Below, in pieces: positions 20,004 to 31,376 of a stretch of DNA of 64,000 nucleotides. Source of the stretch: Protula sp. h YS-2021. Taxonomy: Eukaryota; Annelida; Polychaeta; Sabellida; Serpulidae. Under the pieces are notes generated by a model. That model had not been told where the DNA came from and searched no databases. It saw nothing but the letters and a program-made list of their open reading frames with translations. Location of the stretch: positions 30,566,116 to 30,630,115 of the forward strand of contig OX457026.1 of assembly GCA_949752745.1 (NCBI GenBank), in the 5' to 3' direction. Every line of letters starts with the position of its first letter. The stretch's first letter is position 1. The position numbers and the translations under genes are program-made.

Positions 20004-20239
20004 AGTAGTTTTTGCATAGTTTGTAATAAAGACATCGATTTTAATGTGTTTTTCTTTACCAACCGTTAGCACAATTGTTCGAACTATTTCTAGAACTATC
20101 AGCCACATTGGTCATTCAATAAAAAAATGGGTGAGTTATTCAAAATTTTGGGTGAGTTGTCCAAAAAATTGGGTGAGTTGGTTTTTGGGTGAGTTGTCCT
20201 GCTCCCGTTCCTGGAACTCGGGGATTTTCGCCGTGGAGT

Positions 20240-20499
20240 GAGTTTGTGCGATGCAATGGCAGAAAGAGAAGGGAGGCATTTTTCCCAAAGGTTCTCAATG
20301 CTGTGTACAAAAAAAAAGCTGTGATGCAGTCCGTTGTATACTAGGGTTGAAACAGGAAATTGAACAGTATTTTAAAAGCATTTAGTATTGTAGAATCAGA
20401 ATCCGGGACATTTTACAACTGGGCATTTTCCATGCGACAATTGCCAGCTAATTTTCCAGGCGTTTTCCAGCTATTTGCCAACTTGTTACTTTCCTATGG
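20240..20499. other. Unassigned sequence
   Basis: No gene or clear repeat seen between the inverted-repeat element and the GATATC repeat. Confidence 0.4.
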
Positions 20500-21345
20500 A
20501 ATGCCGTTTTCACATTTATTAGTGAATTATTGATATCAAGAATTAATTTTTGATCTCAATAAATCCATATTTTGATATCAAGAATTCATTTTTTTTCTAT
20601 CTGTAATTGTATTCTTGATATCTCTTAATGTATTCTTGATCTCAAAAAATAATTTTTGATATCAATAAATATTTAGAGATATCAAGAAATATTTATTGAT
20701 ATCAAAAATGATTGAATGATATCTAAAATTGATTTTTTGAGATTAAAGATGAAATATTTGAGAGCAAAATATTAATTTTGAGCTCACTAATTGATTTTCT
20801 ATATATTGATATGAAGAATTCATTTTAGATATCATTATTTCAGACTGATACATTTTTAAGTTGTATTTTGAAATCTGCAAACGATTTTTTGATCTCAAAA
20901 ACTGATTCTTGATATCAAAATATCAGTCTATTTTTTTAAATAAAAAAATCAGAAACGCACATCTGTAAATAAATAATGGCTGTCCTTGTATACAGAATCT
21001 TTATTTTAATTTTTTACTGTACAAAAAAGAAGCAACTCTTGAGATCAAAATTTATGTTGTTATTATTGATCTCAATAATTCAAATTTTCATCTCCAAAAT
21101 TTAATTGACGATTCGTTATATTTTATGTGAATGTGTGTCTCCCGTAAGATTTTTTTTAGGTTTGTAAAATTGATTTTTTGATCTCAAAAATAAATTTTTG
21201 CCATCTAAAATTCAATTATTGATAGCAAAATATAAATTAATGAGATCTGAATTGATTTATTGATATATCTAAATATATTTTGATATAAAAAATAAGCATT
21301 AGATGTTATTTTTCCTACAAAATTTAATCAGTATACGTGCAGAAT
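20500..21345. repeat. GATATCAA-rich interspersed repeat, copy B
   Basis: More than twenty copies of GATATCAA or GATCTCAA motifs within 850 bp, in both orientations. It follows the same order as copy A (16,380-17,600) but without the GACGTC insertion. No coding content. Confidence 0.75.
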
Positions 21346-21369
21346 ACTGATAGATATAATACACGGCAA

Positions 21370-21510
21370 TTAGGCCAGCGGCATGTAGGACACCATATTT
21401 GGGTCAACGATGTTTAGGCCAGCGACATTTAGGACACTATATTTGGATCAACGACATTTAGACCAGCAACATATATGACACGACATTTGGTTCAAGGGCA
21501 TTTAGGACAG
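21370..21510 (+). repeat. ~46-bp minisatellite (ggccagcgacatttaggaca)
   Basis: Three units begin at about 21,372, 21,418 and 21,463, each with 'gaccagc.acat..ga.ac', 'atatttgg.tcaacg' and 'catttag'. Confidence 0.85.
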
Positions 21511-21887
21511 GACGTTGTGGCCACTACAGCTGCGACATTCACGAAGAAGAGGAGATACAATTGGTTAAAGCAGATCGAAAATATTAACATTCCAAAGCTG
21601 TTTTTAGACCAGCCGACTTGTCGGGCAGGGCTGATCACATCAGTATACGTAGAGGGGCATCAATCGTCTGCATGTACGTGTGTACATGTGTACATATGAA
21701 AACTTTTACCTAGATGCGTCTCCTTAAATTTTGATCGAATTTCTTTCAAATTTTGTACGAATGTTCTCTAGGTAGGCCTCTCTTGAGAAATTTCCGTTTT
21801 TTAGCAACCCGCCCAAAATTGGCCGAATGGGGAGGGGGGCATTTGTAATGTTTTAGCTGCCTATTTTCCAAATGCTTAAACAATGCC

Positions 21888-23685
21888 CCCATTTGGCCAT
21901 TTTTTGTACGAATATTCTCTAGGTAGTAGGTAGACCTTTCTTGAAAAATTACATTTTTTTGGCGATCTGCAAAAAATTGGCCAAATAGGGGCATTTTTTA
22001 ATTATTGACGTTCAATTTTCCAATAATTTTATTGGATTCCTTTCCGCAGGTAGACCTCTCTTGAAAAATGAGTTTTTTGGCGATCCGCCAAAAATTGGCT
22101 AAATAGGGGGCATTTAAATATTTTTCGTTGCCAATTTTCGAAATGTTTCTTCTCCCACAATTTTTATCAGAGTTTCTGCAAATTTTGCACGAATATTCTT
22201 AGCATAGGCCCTTGAAAAAGTACCTTTTTGGTGATCCGCCAAACACTGGCCCAGTGAGTTGCATTTCTATCTCCAGTGTAAACGAGGGATATAGTTATGA
22301 GCGTGTCTTTCTGTCTGTCTGTCTGCTGGAAACACATGGTTTTGTCCGCGCAAGTCCTCAAAAACTGGTCAAGGTAGGGTTGTGATTTTTTTATACTATG
22401 AAATTATTGTAGAAGTGTATCTTCGTGTTACTGTGAAATCGTGAAATCAGTGAAAAACTGACGAAATGACATATTGTCAAAAATGTCAAAACTTGGAGGG
22501 GAAATCTTGGAGCCCGGCACTGTGTCGGGCTAGTCTTATCAGTAGAGGGGGTAACCCTCGACTGTATGTACGTGTGTACGAATGTACGTATGTAAATGTT
22601 TACTTATAATGCTTGTTCTCCCTCAGTTTTGATCGGATGCCTTCAAATTTTGTACGGTTGTTCTCTAGATAGGCCTCTCTAGAAAATTACTTTTTTTTGG
22701 CAATCCGCCAAAAATTGGTGAAATGGGGGCCATTTAAATTTTTTTGGTTGTCAATTTTCAAAATGCTTCTTCTCCGGCAATTTCGATCGAAAGTTTTTTC
22801 TAATTTTAAACGGTTGTTCCATAGCTGGTTTTCTCGTGAAAATTTAGACTTTTTTGTCCATCCGCGAAAACACTGGCTGGATGGGGGGGGGGGGGGGGAG
22901 GGGCGCATTTAAAATTGTTTTCCTAATCATTATTCCAAATATTTTTTTTCTTCCACGATTTTTATCGGATTGCCTTCAAATTGTATTTTAATATTCACTA
23001 GCCCGTCATCTCTTGAAAAGTAAGTTTTCTGGTGATCCGTCAAAAATTGGCGAAATGGGATGGGGGGGGGCAGTTAAAAATATTTAGTAGCCAATTTTCA
23101 AAATGCTTTTTCTCCCACACTTTTGACCGGATTCTTTAACATTTTGTACTAACTTTCAATTTTCAACCGGTTTTGCAATATGACTACCACTTTTTGACGA
23201 CCATTCAAGCCTATTGATACGTGATTCACCAGATCTCGGTTGGTAACAATACCCCCCTGGGCATTCTTGTTAAAATTTTTTTACTAGTTTTCATATATAC
23301 ATAATGTATTGCATGGCAGCTGTTCTGTGTGCATATTTACCCAGTTGTTAGCGAAAATAAGCGTCCTGGTTACTCCAAGCAAATAAGTTTTCCGATGTTG
23401 TGATAAACAACACTGAAAATAAATAAAAAATGGTTGTTCTTTATACCAGCGAAGTTCCACACGAAAAAATAACTTTTGACAAAATATGGATGAATTGAAT
23501 CGACTGATTCCAAATTAATTGCCATGCCTGTATATTGAAGATGTGCAACGTCAACATTTCAGTTTGATCGACCAAAGAATTGTCGAAATTATGGCCCTCT
23601 GTGTTTAAACTTTACCTCTGCCATAGTGTCCCCGGTTATGAGGTGCCCAAATGAAATTAGGGTCAAATCCTCCCCAAAGCAAAAA
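21888..23685 (+). repeat. Segmental duplication, copy 1 (~1.8 kb)
   Basis: Nearly identical to 24,258-26,050, offset about 2,366 bp. It includes a CTGT tract (about 22,305), the hairpin agcccggcac/gtgtcgggct (22,511-22,531), core units and the AT-rich tail ending ccccaaagc followed by an A-rich run. It contains about 50 bp (near 22,235-22,288) missing from copy 2. Confidence 0.9.
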
Positions 23686-24257
23686 CAAAAAAAAAAACAT
23701 AAGCCTGTCTTGAAAAATTACTGTTTTGGGGATCCACCAAAAACTGGCCAGATGGGGGACATTTTTAAATTTATTGACTTCCAATTTTCAAAATGCTTCT
23801 TTTCCCACAATTTGGATTCCTTTTCAATTTTGTACGATTGTTCTCTGGGTAGGCCTTTCTGGAAAAATTACTTTTTTCGCGATCCGCAAAAAAATAGGTT
23901 AAATGTGAGGGAGGGGCATTTTTTAATTTACTGATTTTCCAAATACTTCATCTTCCACAATTTGGATCGGACTCCCACAATTTGGATCGGATTCCTTTCT
24001 AATTTGGGACTTTCTTCTCTTGATGTTTCTCCCTTGAAAAATTACCTTTTTGTCGATCCACCAAAATTGGCCAAATGTGGGGGGGGGGGGGGGGAGGGCT
24101 TTTATAATTTTTTGGTAGCAGTTTTCGAAATTCTTCTACTTCCACGTTTCTCATCGGATTACCTTCAAATTTTACATAAATATTTACCAGGCTTTCTTCT
24201 CTTGAAAGCTCTGGAGAAAAAGCATTTTGAAGATTAGAAGCCAATTAATTAAAAAAA

Positions 24258-26050
24258 ACGCCCCTCCCCATTTGGCCATCTTTTGTACGAATATTCTCTA
24301 TGTAGTAGGTAGACCTTTCTTGAAAAATTACTTTTTTTGGCGATCTGCAAAAAATTGGCCAAATAGGGGGCATTTTTTAATTATTGACGTTCAATTTTTA
24401 AAATGCTTCTTCTCCAATAATTTTGATTGGATTCATTTCCAATTTTTAACGATTGTTCCCCAGGTAGACCTCTCTTGAAAAATTACTTTTTTGGCGATCC
24501 GCCAAAAATTGGCTAAATGGGGGAGGGGGGCATTTAAATTTTTTTCGTTGCCAATTTTCGAAATGTTTCTTCTCCCACAGTTTTGATCAGAGTTGTTGCA
24601 AATTTTGCACGAATATTCTTAACATAGGCCTCTTGAAAAATTACTTTTTTGGTGATATAGTTATGAGCGTGTCTTTCTGTCTGTCTGTCTGCTGGAAACA
24701 CATGGTTTTGTCCGCGCAAGTCCTCAAAAACTGGTCAAGGTAGGGTTGTGATTTTTTTATACTATGAAATTATTGTAGAAGTGTATCTTCGTGTTACTGT
24801 GAAATCGTGAAATCAGTGAAAAACTGACGAAATGACAAAGTGTCAAAAATGTCAAAACTTGGAGGGGAAATCTTGGAGCCCGGCACTGTGTCGGGCTAGT
24901 CTTATCAGTAGAGGGGGTAACCCTCGACTGTATGTACGTGTGTACGAATGTACGTATGTAAATGTTTACTTAAAATGCTTGTTCTCCCTCAGTTTTGATC
25001 GGATGCCTTCAAATTTTGTACGGTTGTTCTCTAGATAGGCCTCTCTAGAAAATTACTTTTTTTTGGCAATCCGCCAAAAATTGGTGAAATGGGGGCCATT
25101 TAAATTTTTTTGGTTGTCAATTTTCAAAATGCTTCTTCTCCGGCAATTTCGATCGAAAGTTTTTTCTAATTTTAAACGGTTGTTCCATAGCTGGTTTTCT
25201 CGTGAAAATTTAGACTTTTTTGTCCATCCGCGAAAACACTGGCTGGATGGGGGGGGGGGGGGGGGGGGGAGGGGCGCATTTAAAATTGTTTTCCTAATCA
25301 TTATTCCAAATATTTTTTTCTTCCACGATTTTTATCGGATTGCCTTCAAATTGTATTTTAATATTCACTAGCCCGTCATCTCTTGAAAAGTAAGTTTTCT
25401 GGTGATCCGTCAAAAATTGGCGAAATGGGATGGGGGGGGGGGCAGTTAAAAATATTTAGTAGCCAATTTTCAAAATGCTTTTTCTCCCACACTTTTGACC
25501 GGATTCTTTAACATTTTGTACTAACTTTCAATTTTCAACCGGTTTTGCAATATGACTACCACTTTTTGACGACCATTCAAGCCTATTGATACGTGATTCA
25601 CCAGATCTCGGTTGGTTACAATACCCCCCTGGGCATTCTTGTTAAAATTTTTTTACTAGTTTTCATATATACATAATGTATTGCATGGCAGCTGTTCTGT
25701 GTGCATATTTACCCAGTTGTTAGCGAAAATAAGCGTCCTGGTTACTCCAAGCAAATAAGTTTTCCGATGTTGTGAAAATAAATAAAAAATGGTTGTTCTT
25801 TATACCAGCGAAGTTCCACACGAAAAAATAACTTTTGACAAAATATGGATGAATTGAATCGACTGATTCCAAATTAATTGCCATGCCTGTATATTGAAGA
25901 TGTGCAACGTCAACATTTCAGTTTGATCGACCAAAGAATTGTCGAAATTATGGCCCTCTGTGTTTAAACTTTACCTCTGCCATAGTGTCCCCGGTTATGA
26001 GGTGCCCAAATGAAATTAGGGTCAAATCCTCCCCAAAGCAAAAAAAAAAA
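24258..26050 (+). repeat. Segmental duplication, copy 2 (~1.8 kb)
   Basis: The matching hairpin is at 24,877-24,897. Differences from copy 1 are mostly homopolymer G length, a short deletion near 25,770 (aacactgat region) and the deletion near 24,654. The A-rich end occurs at about 26,040-26,050. Confidence 0.9.
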
Positions 26051-26685
26051 GTCTTATTTTTTAAATTGACTATATTGCCTTCAACTTTGCATAAATGTTC
26101 AACAGCCTGTCCTGTCTTGAAAAGTTACAGATTCGAGTTTGGTGACCTTAGTGACGCTTTCATGTGGGCACCATATTTAACCCCAGTGCCTTTTCATTTG
26201 ATCTTCTTCATACGAAATACAAGGGTTTCACAATGCGGATTTTCAAACGATATAAAGTGAATTATTCCTACATGTTTGTGCTGCGACTTTCTTAGGTTTG
26301 CCTGCTACAACTGCAGAAAACCAGCGCGATATCACATGACCGTAGAAGAGTTTGCGTCTTAACCAGCCAGCACCGCAGCATCCTGCTCACTTGAGGTCTG
26401 TGTGTTTGTGTTTTGTGTGATATCTCTCTTCAAATCTTGATTTATGTGTTTATCAAGTTTCTGCTAGTTTTCTTCCGCCCTCTCCGTGTTTGCTCTTGGT
26501 TCGTCCGTCTGTTCTCTAACTGTTGTGTTATAATTTGCATTCCTACGATATTGTACAATTTTTGGCCGCGAGTTCTCGTGAGGTTTCGAATTTAAACAGC
26601 GATATTATGACGATGTAAAATAGAAGTCATTCAGACATCGACCAAGCGTTACTCACCTGAAATTGTTAGAATTTCTTTCGAGTTT
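26051..26685. other. Unassigned sequence
   Basis: No recognisable frame. The first 80 bases still resemble the ~200-bp core ('tgcataaatgttcaacagcc'). Confidence 0.4.
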
Positions 26686-26687
26686 CT

Positions 26688-26795
26688 GTAGTGGTGTCAT
26701 TTGCCGACATGCATGTTTTGTCGTTCGTCTGTCTGTGGTGGTATCATTTACCGACATGTATGTTTTGTCGTTCGCCTGTCTGTGTGACTTCGCTT
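26688..26795 (+). repeat. 54-bp direct duplication
   Basis: Two copies of 'tgtcatttgccgacatgcat' then 'gttttgtcgttcgtctgtctg' type sequence, starting at about 26,692 and 26,746, with a few substitutions. Confidence 0.85.
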
Positions 26796-27054
26796 TTTTG
26801 TGGTCAAGCAAAAGCAAGATTCGGGCACAAAACTGCATACAATTTCTCGAAGCCTAAAACTTTCTAGTTCCTTTGACTGCTTTACGTTATGCGTTTCTAT
26901 CTCATTTCTGTTTCCCGCTCGGACGGGCAACCAGAAAAAACTCTGTCCGTCGGTTGCTCTCTCCCTCCCACATACGCGTACCGGATCGGTATGGTATTTG
27001 TACAAAATTTGTACACATTTATGATTGTGAATTGATTTTCATCATTAATCAAAG
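26796..27054. other. Unassigned sequence
   Basis: Overlapping short frames on both strands and no recognised motif. Confidence 0.4.
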
Positions 27055-27450
27055 CAGGGTTCGTAGCAGTCTTGAAAAGTCTTGAATTTGTCAAATCGTC
27101 TCAAGGCACATGGAATTGTCTTGAATTTTGAAAAAAAATCTTGAAGTGGGAAATCAAAATGATGCGAAATATGTTTATAAAATTTGTGTATTCTATATAT
27201 TTTTTCGCGCCTTCTTGACACTGCAACGTTAAAAAAAATTTTATGATAGATGAAGTTGATATTGTGGAAAAGCTGAGCGATATTGTGCTAAAAAGAGTAA
27301 ATGTTGTTATCACTATTGTCTTCAAATTCTTAAAGTAAAGCAATAAATGTATGTAAACTATTTCGAAAAACTTTTATAAGTCTTGAAAAATCTTAAAACT
27401 GTCTTGAAAAGTCTTGAATCTGAAACTCAATTTTCACCACGAACGCTGTC
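27055..27450. mobile_element. ~396-bp MITE with CAGGGTTCGTAGCA end and TCTTGAAAAG repeats
   Basis: The left end cagggttcgtagcagtcttg and right end ccacgaacgctgt are imperfect inverted copies. 'gtcttgaaaagtcttgaat' repeats lie just inside both ends, and the centre is AT-rich. It is laid out like the 18,815-19,220 element, with different subterminal motifs. Confidence 0.6.
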
Positions 27451-27635
27451 AAAGGTACAGATTGAGGATTACAATGGACCCGCTTTTCATGTGTTTTAAA
27501 AAAAGCATTAAGAGAAATAATTTGAAAATCTCTGAGCAAAAAAATTACCTGCGTTCGGAAAATTTAATTGCAGCTGAATAGAATTCAAAAAGTAATTGGT
27601 AAGTGGCGCTGTTCTGATTATCCTTAGATGCAGAT

Positions 27636-27878
27636 ATGGCAAAATGGGGAGGGAAGCTAGTACGTAATAGTTACCTTAGAAAATCAAGAATGATTAAAAA
27701 AATACGATTTACAACCATAGCATTTTCTAGAGATCCAGATATTAAATTCATTGAAGTTAAAGATAGAAAGCCAAGTAGCTTCTCCAAACTCGGAAGTCTG
27801 TATTCTGTTACTGGACATAGCGGAGAAGAAAGTGATTGGACAGAAATACTAGTAATGCGGAAACTCCAATATTTATGA
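27636..27878 (+). CDS. Unrecognised 80-codon open frame (hypothetical)
   Basis: The frame begins MAKWGGKLVRNSYLRKS and contains charged stretches (for example IKFIEVKDRKPSSFSKL). It ends with TGA overlapping an ATG that opens a second frame of about 43 codons (MNSSGNFDEYFRQFKSLYE…), so one original frame may have been split by a shift. The composition is less repetitive than most frames in the window. No family is recognised, and it may be a decayed element ORF or chance. Confidence 0.2.
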   Translation: MAKWGGKLVRNSYLRKSRMIKKIRFTTIAFSRDPDIKFIEVKDRKPSSFSKLGSLYSVTGHSGEESDWTEILVMRKLQYL

Positions 27879-28010
27879 ACTCAAGTGGCAATTTTGATGA
27901 ATATTTTAGGCAATTTAAATCACTTTATGAAATCATTTGCATAAAAATTCTACAGCGCCGAAGCGTAGTACCATGTACAGAGTATCGTTGGGAGGAAGGT
28001 TGGTAGACCA

Positions 28011-29936
28011 AGAAGCCTTCACAAAAACCTAAGAAAGGAGAATATATAATCAATATTTATAATAAATTGAAAAATAAAATATAATGAATTAACTTTTATT
28101 AAGTTTTTTTATTAAATTTTTTATGTGCTGGGTATGAAGCCGATATATACCGCGCCAATACATGCCTTCTGTAAGGTTTTTACGCAAAAGACCATTGTAA
28201 TGAAGAATGTATAGACAGCCAGTAAAATCATATGGCTGTCAACCCTGCAACTGCTTGCAGCAGTCAATAGTGGTTTTATAAAGTCAGTCACGCCGTATGT
28301 GTTTGATTCATGTACAGTTGTTTGTAATCATTGGCAGCGACTTCGAATCAAATGCATCCCTTAGCTTCTTGTAGTAATGGATAGTGACTTTATTCAGTCA
28401 GTTACTGACAGTTACTTCTAATGTCACATTAAATAGTAACTTTTTCAGATGAATGCCAGTTGTGGTATGATTTCGTAACCACAACAGTCAGTGTTGAATA
28501 ACAAGCGCTTTGCATTCTGGTGATTACCCCTCCAATTACTTGAAACAAGCCAGGCGTCAACTCTTCAGTTTATTTACAAGTGACCGAATCTCATTCTGTA
28601 AAATTTCTTGTCAACTATGAGAGTTCAGAAACTATATTTTTTAACAAGCGGGAAATACACCGAAAGTCGGGAAATACACTGAAAGTGCCAGTCCCAATTC
28701 AGTGTAGTAATGTATATTCCGCAAAGTTTTGGCACTAAATCTTCTTTGTTGCACATGCGAAGTTTTCAAAGAACTGCATTTTTTGCCACCATTTTAACAG
28801 CTGCAAGAACGCGTTTAACAACCGTTCAACTACTCAGTTGTATGCTACAAGTGGCTTTCATACACACAAACACTAGCTTGTAGTGGTCAAATATGACTTT
28901 TTCAAGTGAACTCATTGCTGTGCTTTATTTAATTACTTACATCAGTTGCTAATGACTCAATCGATGAGTCATTTACAGTAGTGGGCTAATCTTGCTGTTA
29001 TTGGCAGTAAGCAAATTGAGTGCTTAGCAAAAATTTAAAGACCGGGGGATGTTATTCTTTTAGTCAGAATTAACGGTGACTGCTTGAAAGAAATTAATTA
29101 GTGTTATTTCTTCAGTCTCTTACAAAAACAGTTTTTAGTAACTGGGTAACAAGCGTTCTGATATTCCTTAGGTTAGTTGCTACAGCTGACTGTTTCAGAA
29201 AATACCAAAACCATTTTGAAGCCTTTAGTTAGTCGCAGTAGCCAAAGCGGATTATTTATTTGAAACCACTGACGATGTTTCCCCAGTTAATTGCAATTAA
29301 ATTGCAGCAAATATTTGATTGTATCAGTCGTTTCAAAACGCGAAGCGATCTTTAAGTTATAGCCAGTTATTAAGAGCCTTCACGAATTTGCAGGTTAAAA
29401 GTTCATATCACGGCTTTTCCTGCATAAAAGTAATTCATAGCTACAAGAAAGGGCCATCGAATTGTTTGGATCTTGCTTTCTGCGATACAATAGTATCTGC
29501 AAACCATGCATTTTATCTTCTCGGGTAAATCATGCAGAATTACCATCAGTTGGGATTTTGCTGCTTGATCCCTTAAGGACAAGCTGCACTTAGCCAGACC
29601 CAAATAACTGCTGCGCTTATTGTTTTCTATTGCCCTTAACTGGTGCGATGAACCTGTTCCATGCACGAAGCCAGCTTTGTTTGAGATAGATCCTTGGGCT
29701 TCTGCAGGTCAGTGTGGATGCCTACATGGCATGCTTGCAAGTTTGTTTATATCTTCAATGAATTTCAATATTGTCTAGTTTTTGGTATATCAGTTGCCAT
29801 GGTTTAGCATCTGGTCATTTTATATTGTGTGAAAGGTAAACAGGAATAACTTTACCAATATATAATAACCAGTTTCTGGGTAAGTGCCGGTACCCAGAAA
29901 TGTGCCTTTATGGGGCAGAATATGGATTGATCACCC
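28011..29936. other. Unassigned sequence rich in AGTNACT/CAGTCAGT motifs
   Basis: Many scattered 'cagtcagt', 'agttactgac' and 'gttgcta' phrases between 28,250 and 29,250 suggest an old, highly diverged repeat, but no period could be set. Short frames at 29,319-29,666 on both strands show no known motif. Confidence 0.35.
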
Positions 29937-30067
<131 letters not shown>

Positions 30068-30811
30068 AAACCACATGCCAACTAACACATACTAATACCA
30101 TTTATCACGATGGGGACGCTATGTTGCGTCTCTTATTATCGTACGCCCCACAAACAGTCTAGAACATTGAACCGACATAGCATTGCTTATTGTACATGTC
30201 TACATGGGAAATGTTGTGTATACTTGGCAACTGAATTTTATGTGGACTTGTACACCTCAGGAGTAGGGTTTGTCTCTTGTTACGCTGCGTAGCATATTAC
30301 CTCGCTACTAGTAGCAAGAAGCAAGTGGCAACTGGTCTATGAGGGACTGAACTATATAGGAATTCTGTGGAGATAAGACCAAAGCAACAACTCCACACTT
30401 TAATTTATTTTCAACAGGACCTGCAGATTTTGTAACGGGAATTGAAAGTTCTGTGGTGCCAGAAATTCTGTACCATTTCTTTAACGGCCGTTGAACGTGA
30501 ACATGGAGAAAATATCCAACTTCACGAACCTAACCAGTTTGATTCTGTGGAATCAACGATCCCTTTTAAGTTTCCAAAGTGGTGCTTTATAATCCACCAG
30601 ACTAGAATTAACACAGTGGCGTTTGGCAGCCATAGAACATGCGCAAATTCGGCGCGTTACTTAATTATCTTTTAATTCAGGCTTTATTCACCTACTTAAG
30701 TTTAACACGTAACTTTAAACGAGTTCATTTTATCATAAATCCGAAAAGTTAAGTTCACAAAAGCATTTAACGTGGAACTTCTTAGTTCCATTTCAGTTTA
30801 GTTGTAGTTTT
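30068..30811. other. Unassigned sequence
   Basis: A 77-codon frame (30,442-30,675) and a 60-codon frame (30,110-30,292) have no recognisable motif. Confidence 0.4.
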
Positions 30812-31376
30812 CCTTATGCACGGCCAAAGTTATCAGCCTGTTGCTACCTTCATTCATGGTCGGTATTCATTTATTGCTAACCTTAGCCAAGGCCAATATA
30901 ATTAGCATGTTGCTAATCTTATCCATAGTCAGCCTTTTGCTGGCCTTATGCACGGTCAGTAATATCAGCTTATTGCCCTCTTTGTCCGTGGTCAGAAATA
31001 TAAGCTTCTCAACAATCTGATCCATGGTCAATATCCGCCTATTGCTATACTTATGCAGGGTCAGTGTTATCTGTTTATTGCTGTCATTATCCATGGTCAG
31101 TATTATCAGCGTATTGCTAATCTGATCCATGGTCAATATCCGCTTATTGTTAGCATTATTTGTTGTCGCTGTCATCAGCTTTTTGCTGTCCTTGTCCATG
31201 GATAGTATTATCAGCGTATTGCTATTCTTGCGCGTTTTCAGTATTCCCAGTGTGTTGTTACCGGTATCCATGGCCAGTATTTTCAGCTCTTTGTTATCTT
31301 TTTCCATGCTCAATATTTAGAGCTTATTGCTGTCCTTATTCATGGCCAGTAACATCAGATTATTGGCCTGTTGTTA
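30812..31376 (-). repeat. 36-bp minisatellite, ~15 units
   Basis: The unit gtcagtattatcagcgtatt-gctaatctgatccatg (36 bp) repeats with substitutions. Because 36 is divisible by three, frames stay open. The 148-codon minus-strand frame (30,867-31,313) is a 12-residue repeat of the form LTMDQISNTLII. Repeat character and lack of flanking exons argue against a gene, but a repetitive protein cannot be excluded. Confidence 0.9.

Larger units (their letters stand above)
18574..20197. mobile_element. 1.62-kb inverted-repeat element with iterated 'TGGGTGAGTTG' ends
   Basis: The left end (18,574-18,601: acaactcgcccaaaaacc then aactcaccca) is the reverse complement, with one mismatch, of 20,170-20,197. 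Each end carries additional copies of ACAACTCACCC or its complement GGGTGAGTTGT spaced about 20-35 bp apart (18,600-18,675 and 20,128-20,197). These iterated subterminal motifs look like transposase-binding sites. No transposase is present. The interior holds a CAGGG…CCCTG element (18,815-19,220) and a second inverted pair (19,511-20,003). Confidence 0.7.
21620..26050 (+). mobile_element. Complex of HINE-like elements with a ~175-200 bp tandem core
   Basis: The core unit has, in order, 'ttttgatcggattccttt', 'caaattttgtacgaatgttc', 'tctaggtaggcctctcttg', 'aaaaattacttttttggcga', 'tccgccaaaaattggccaaa', a G-rich run, 'catttaaatttttt', 'ggttgccaattttc' and 'aaaatgcttcttctcccaca'. Units repeat from about 21,725 to 25,500. 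Three starts of the form 'gtcgggc…tatca' or 'tcagta', 'gagggg' and 'atgtacgtgtgtac' occur at 21,628, 22,526 and 24,892. A solo copy of the core unit lies at 33,050-33,168. Open frames inside are repeat products. Confidence 0.75.

Noticed and set aside
22687..25371. Two nearly identical open frames (MAIRQKLVKWGPFKFFWLS…), looking like a duplicated gene
   Set aside because: Both lie in the same tandem core unit of a 1.8-kb segmental duplication; poly-Gly comes from a G homopolymer, and the opposite strand is equally open.
26413..27085. Overlapping frames on both strands around 26.4-27.1 kb as possible exons
   Set aside because: No motif, mutual antisense overlap and a local 54-bp duplication explain the openness.
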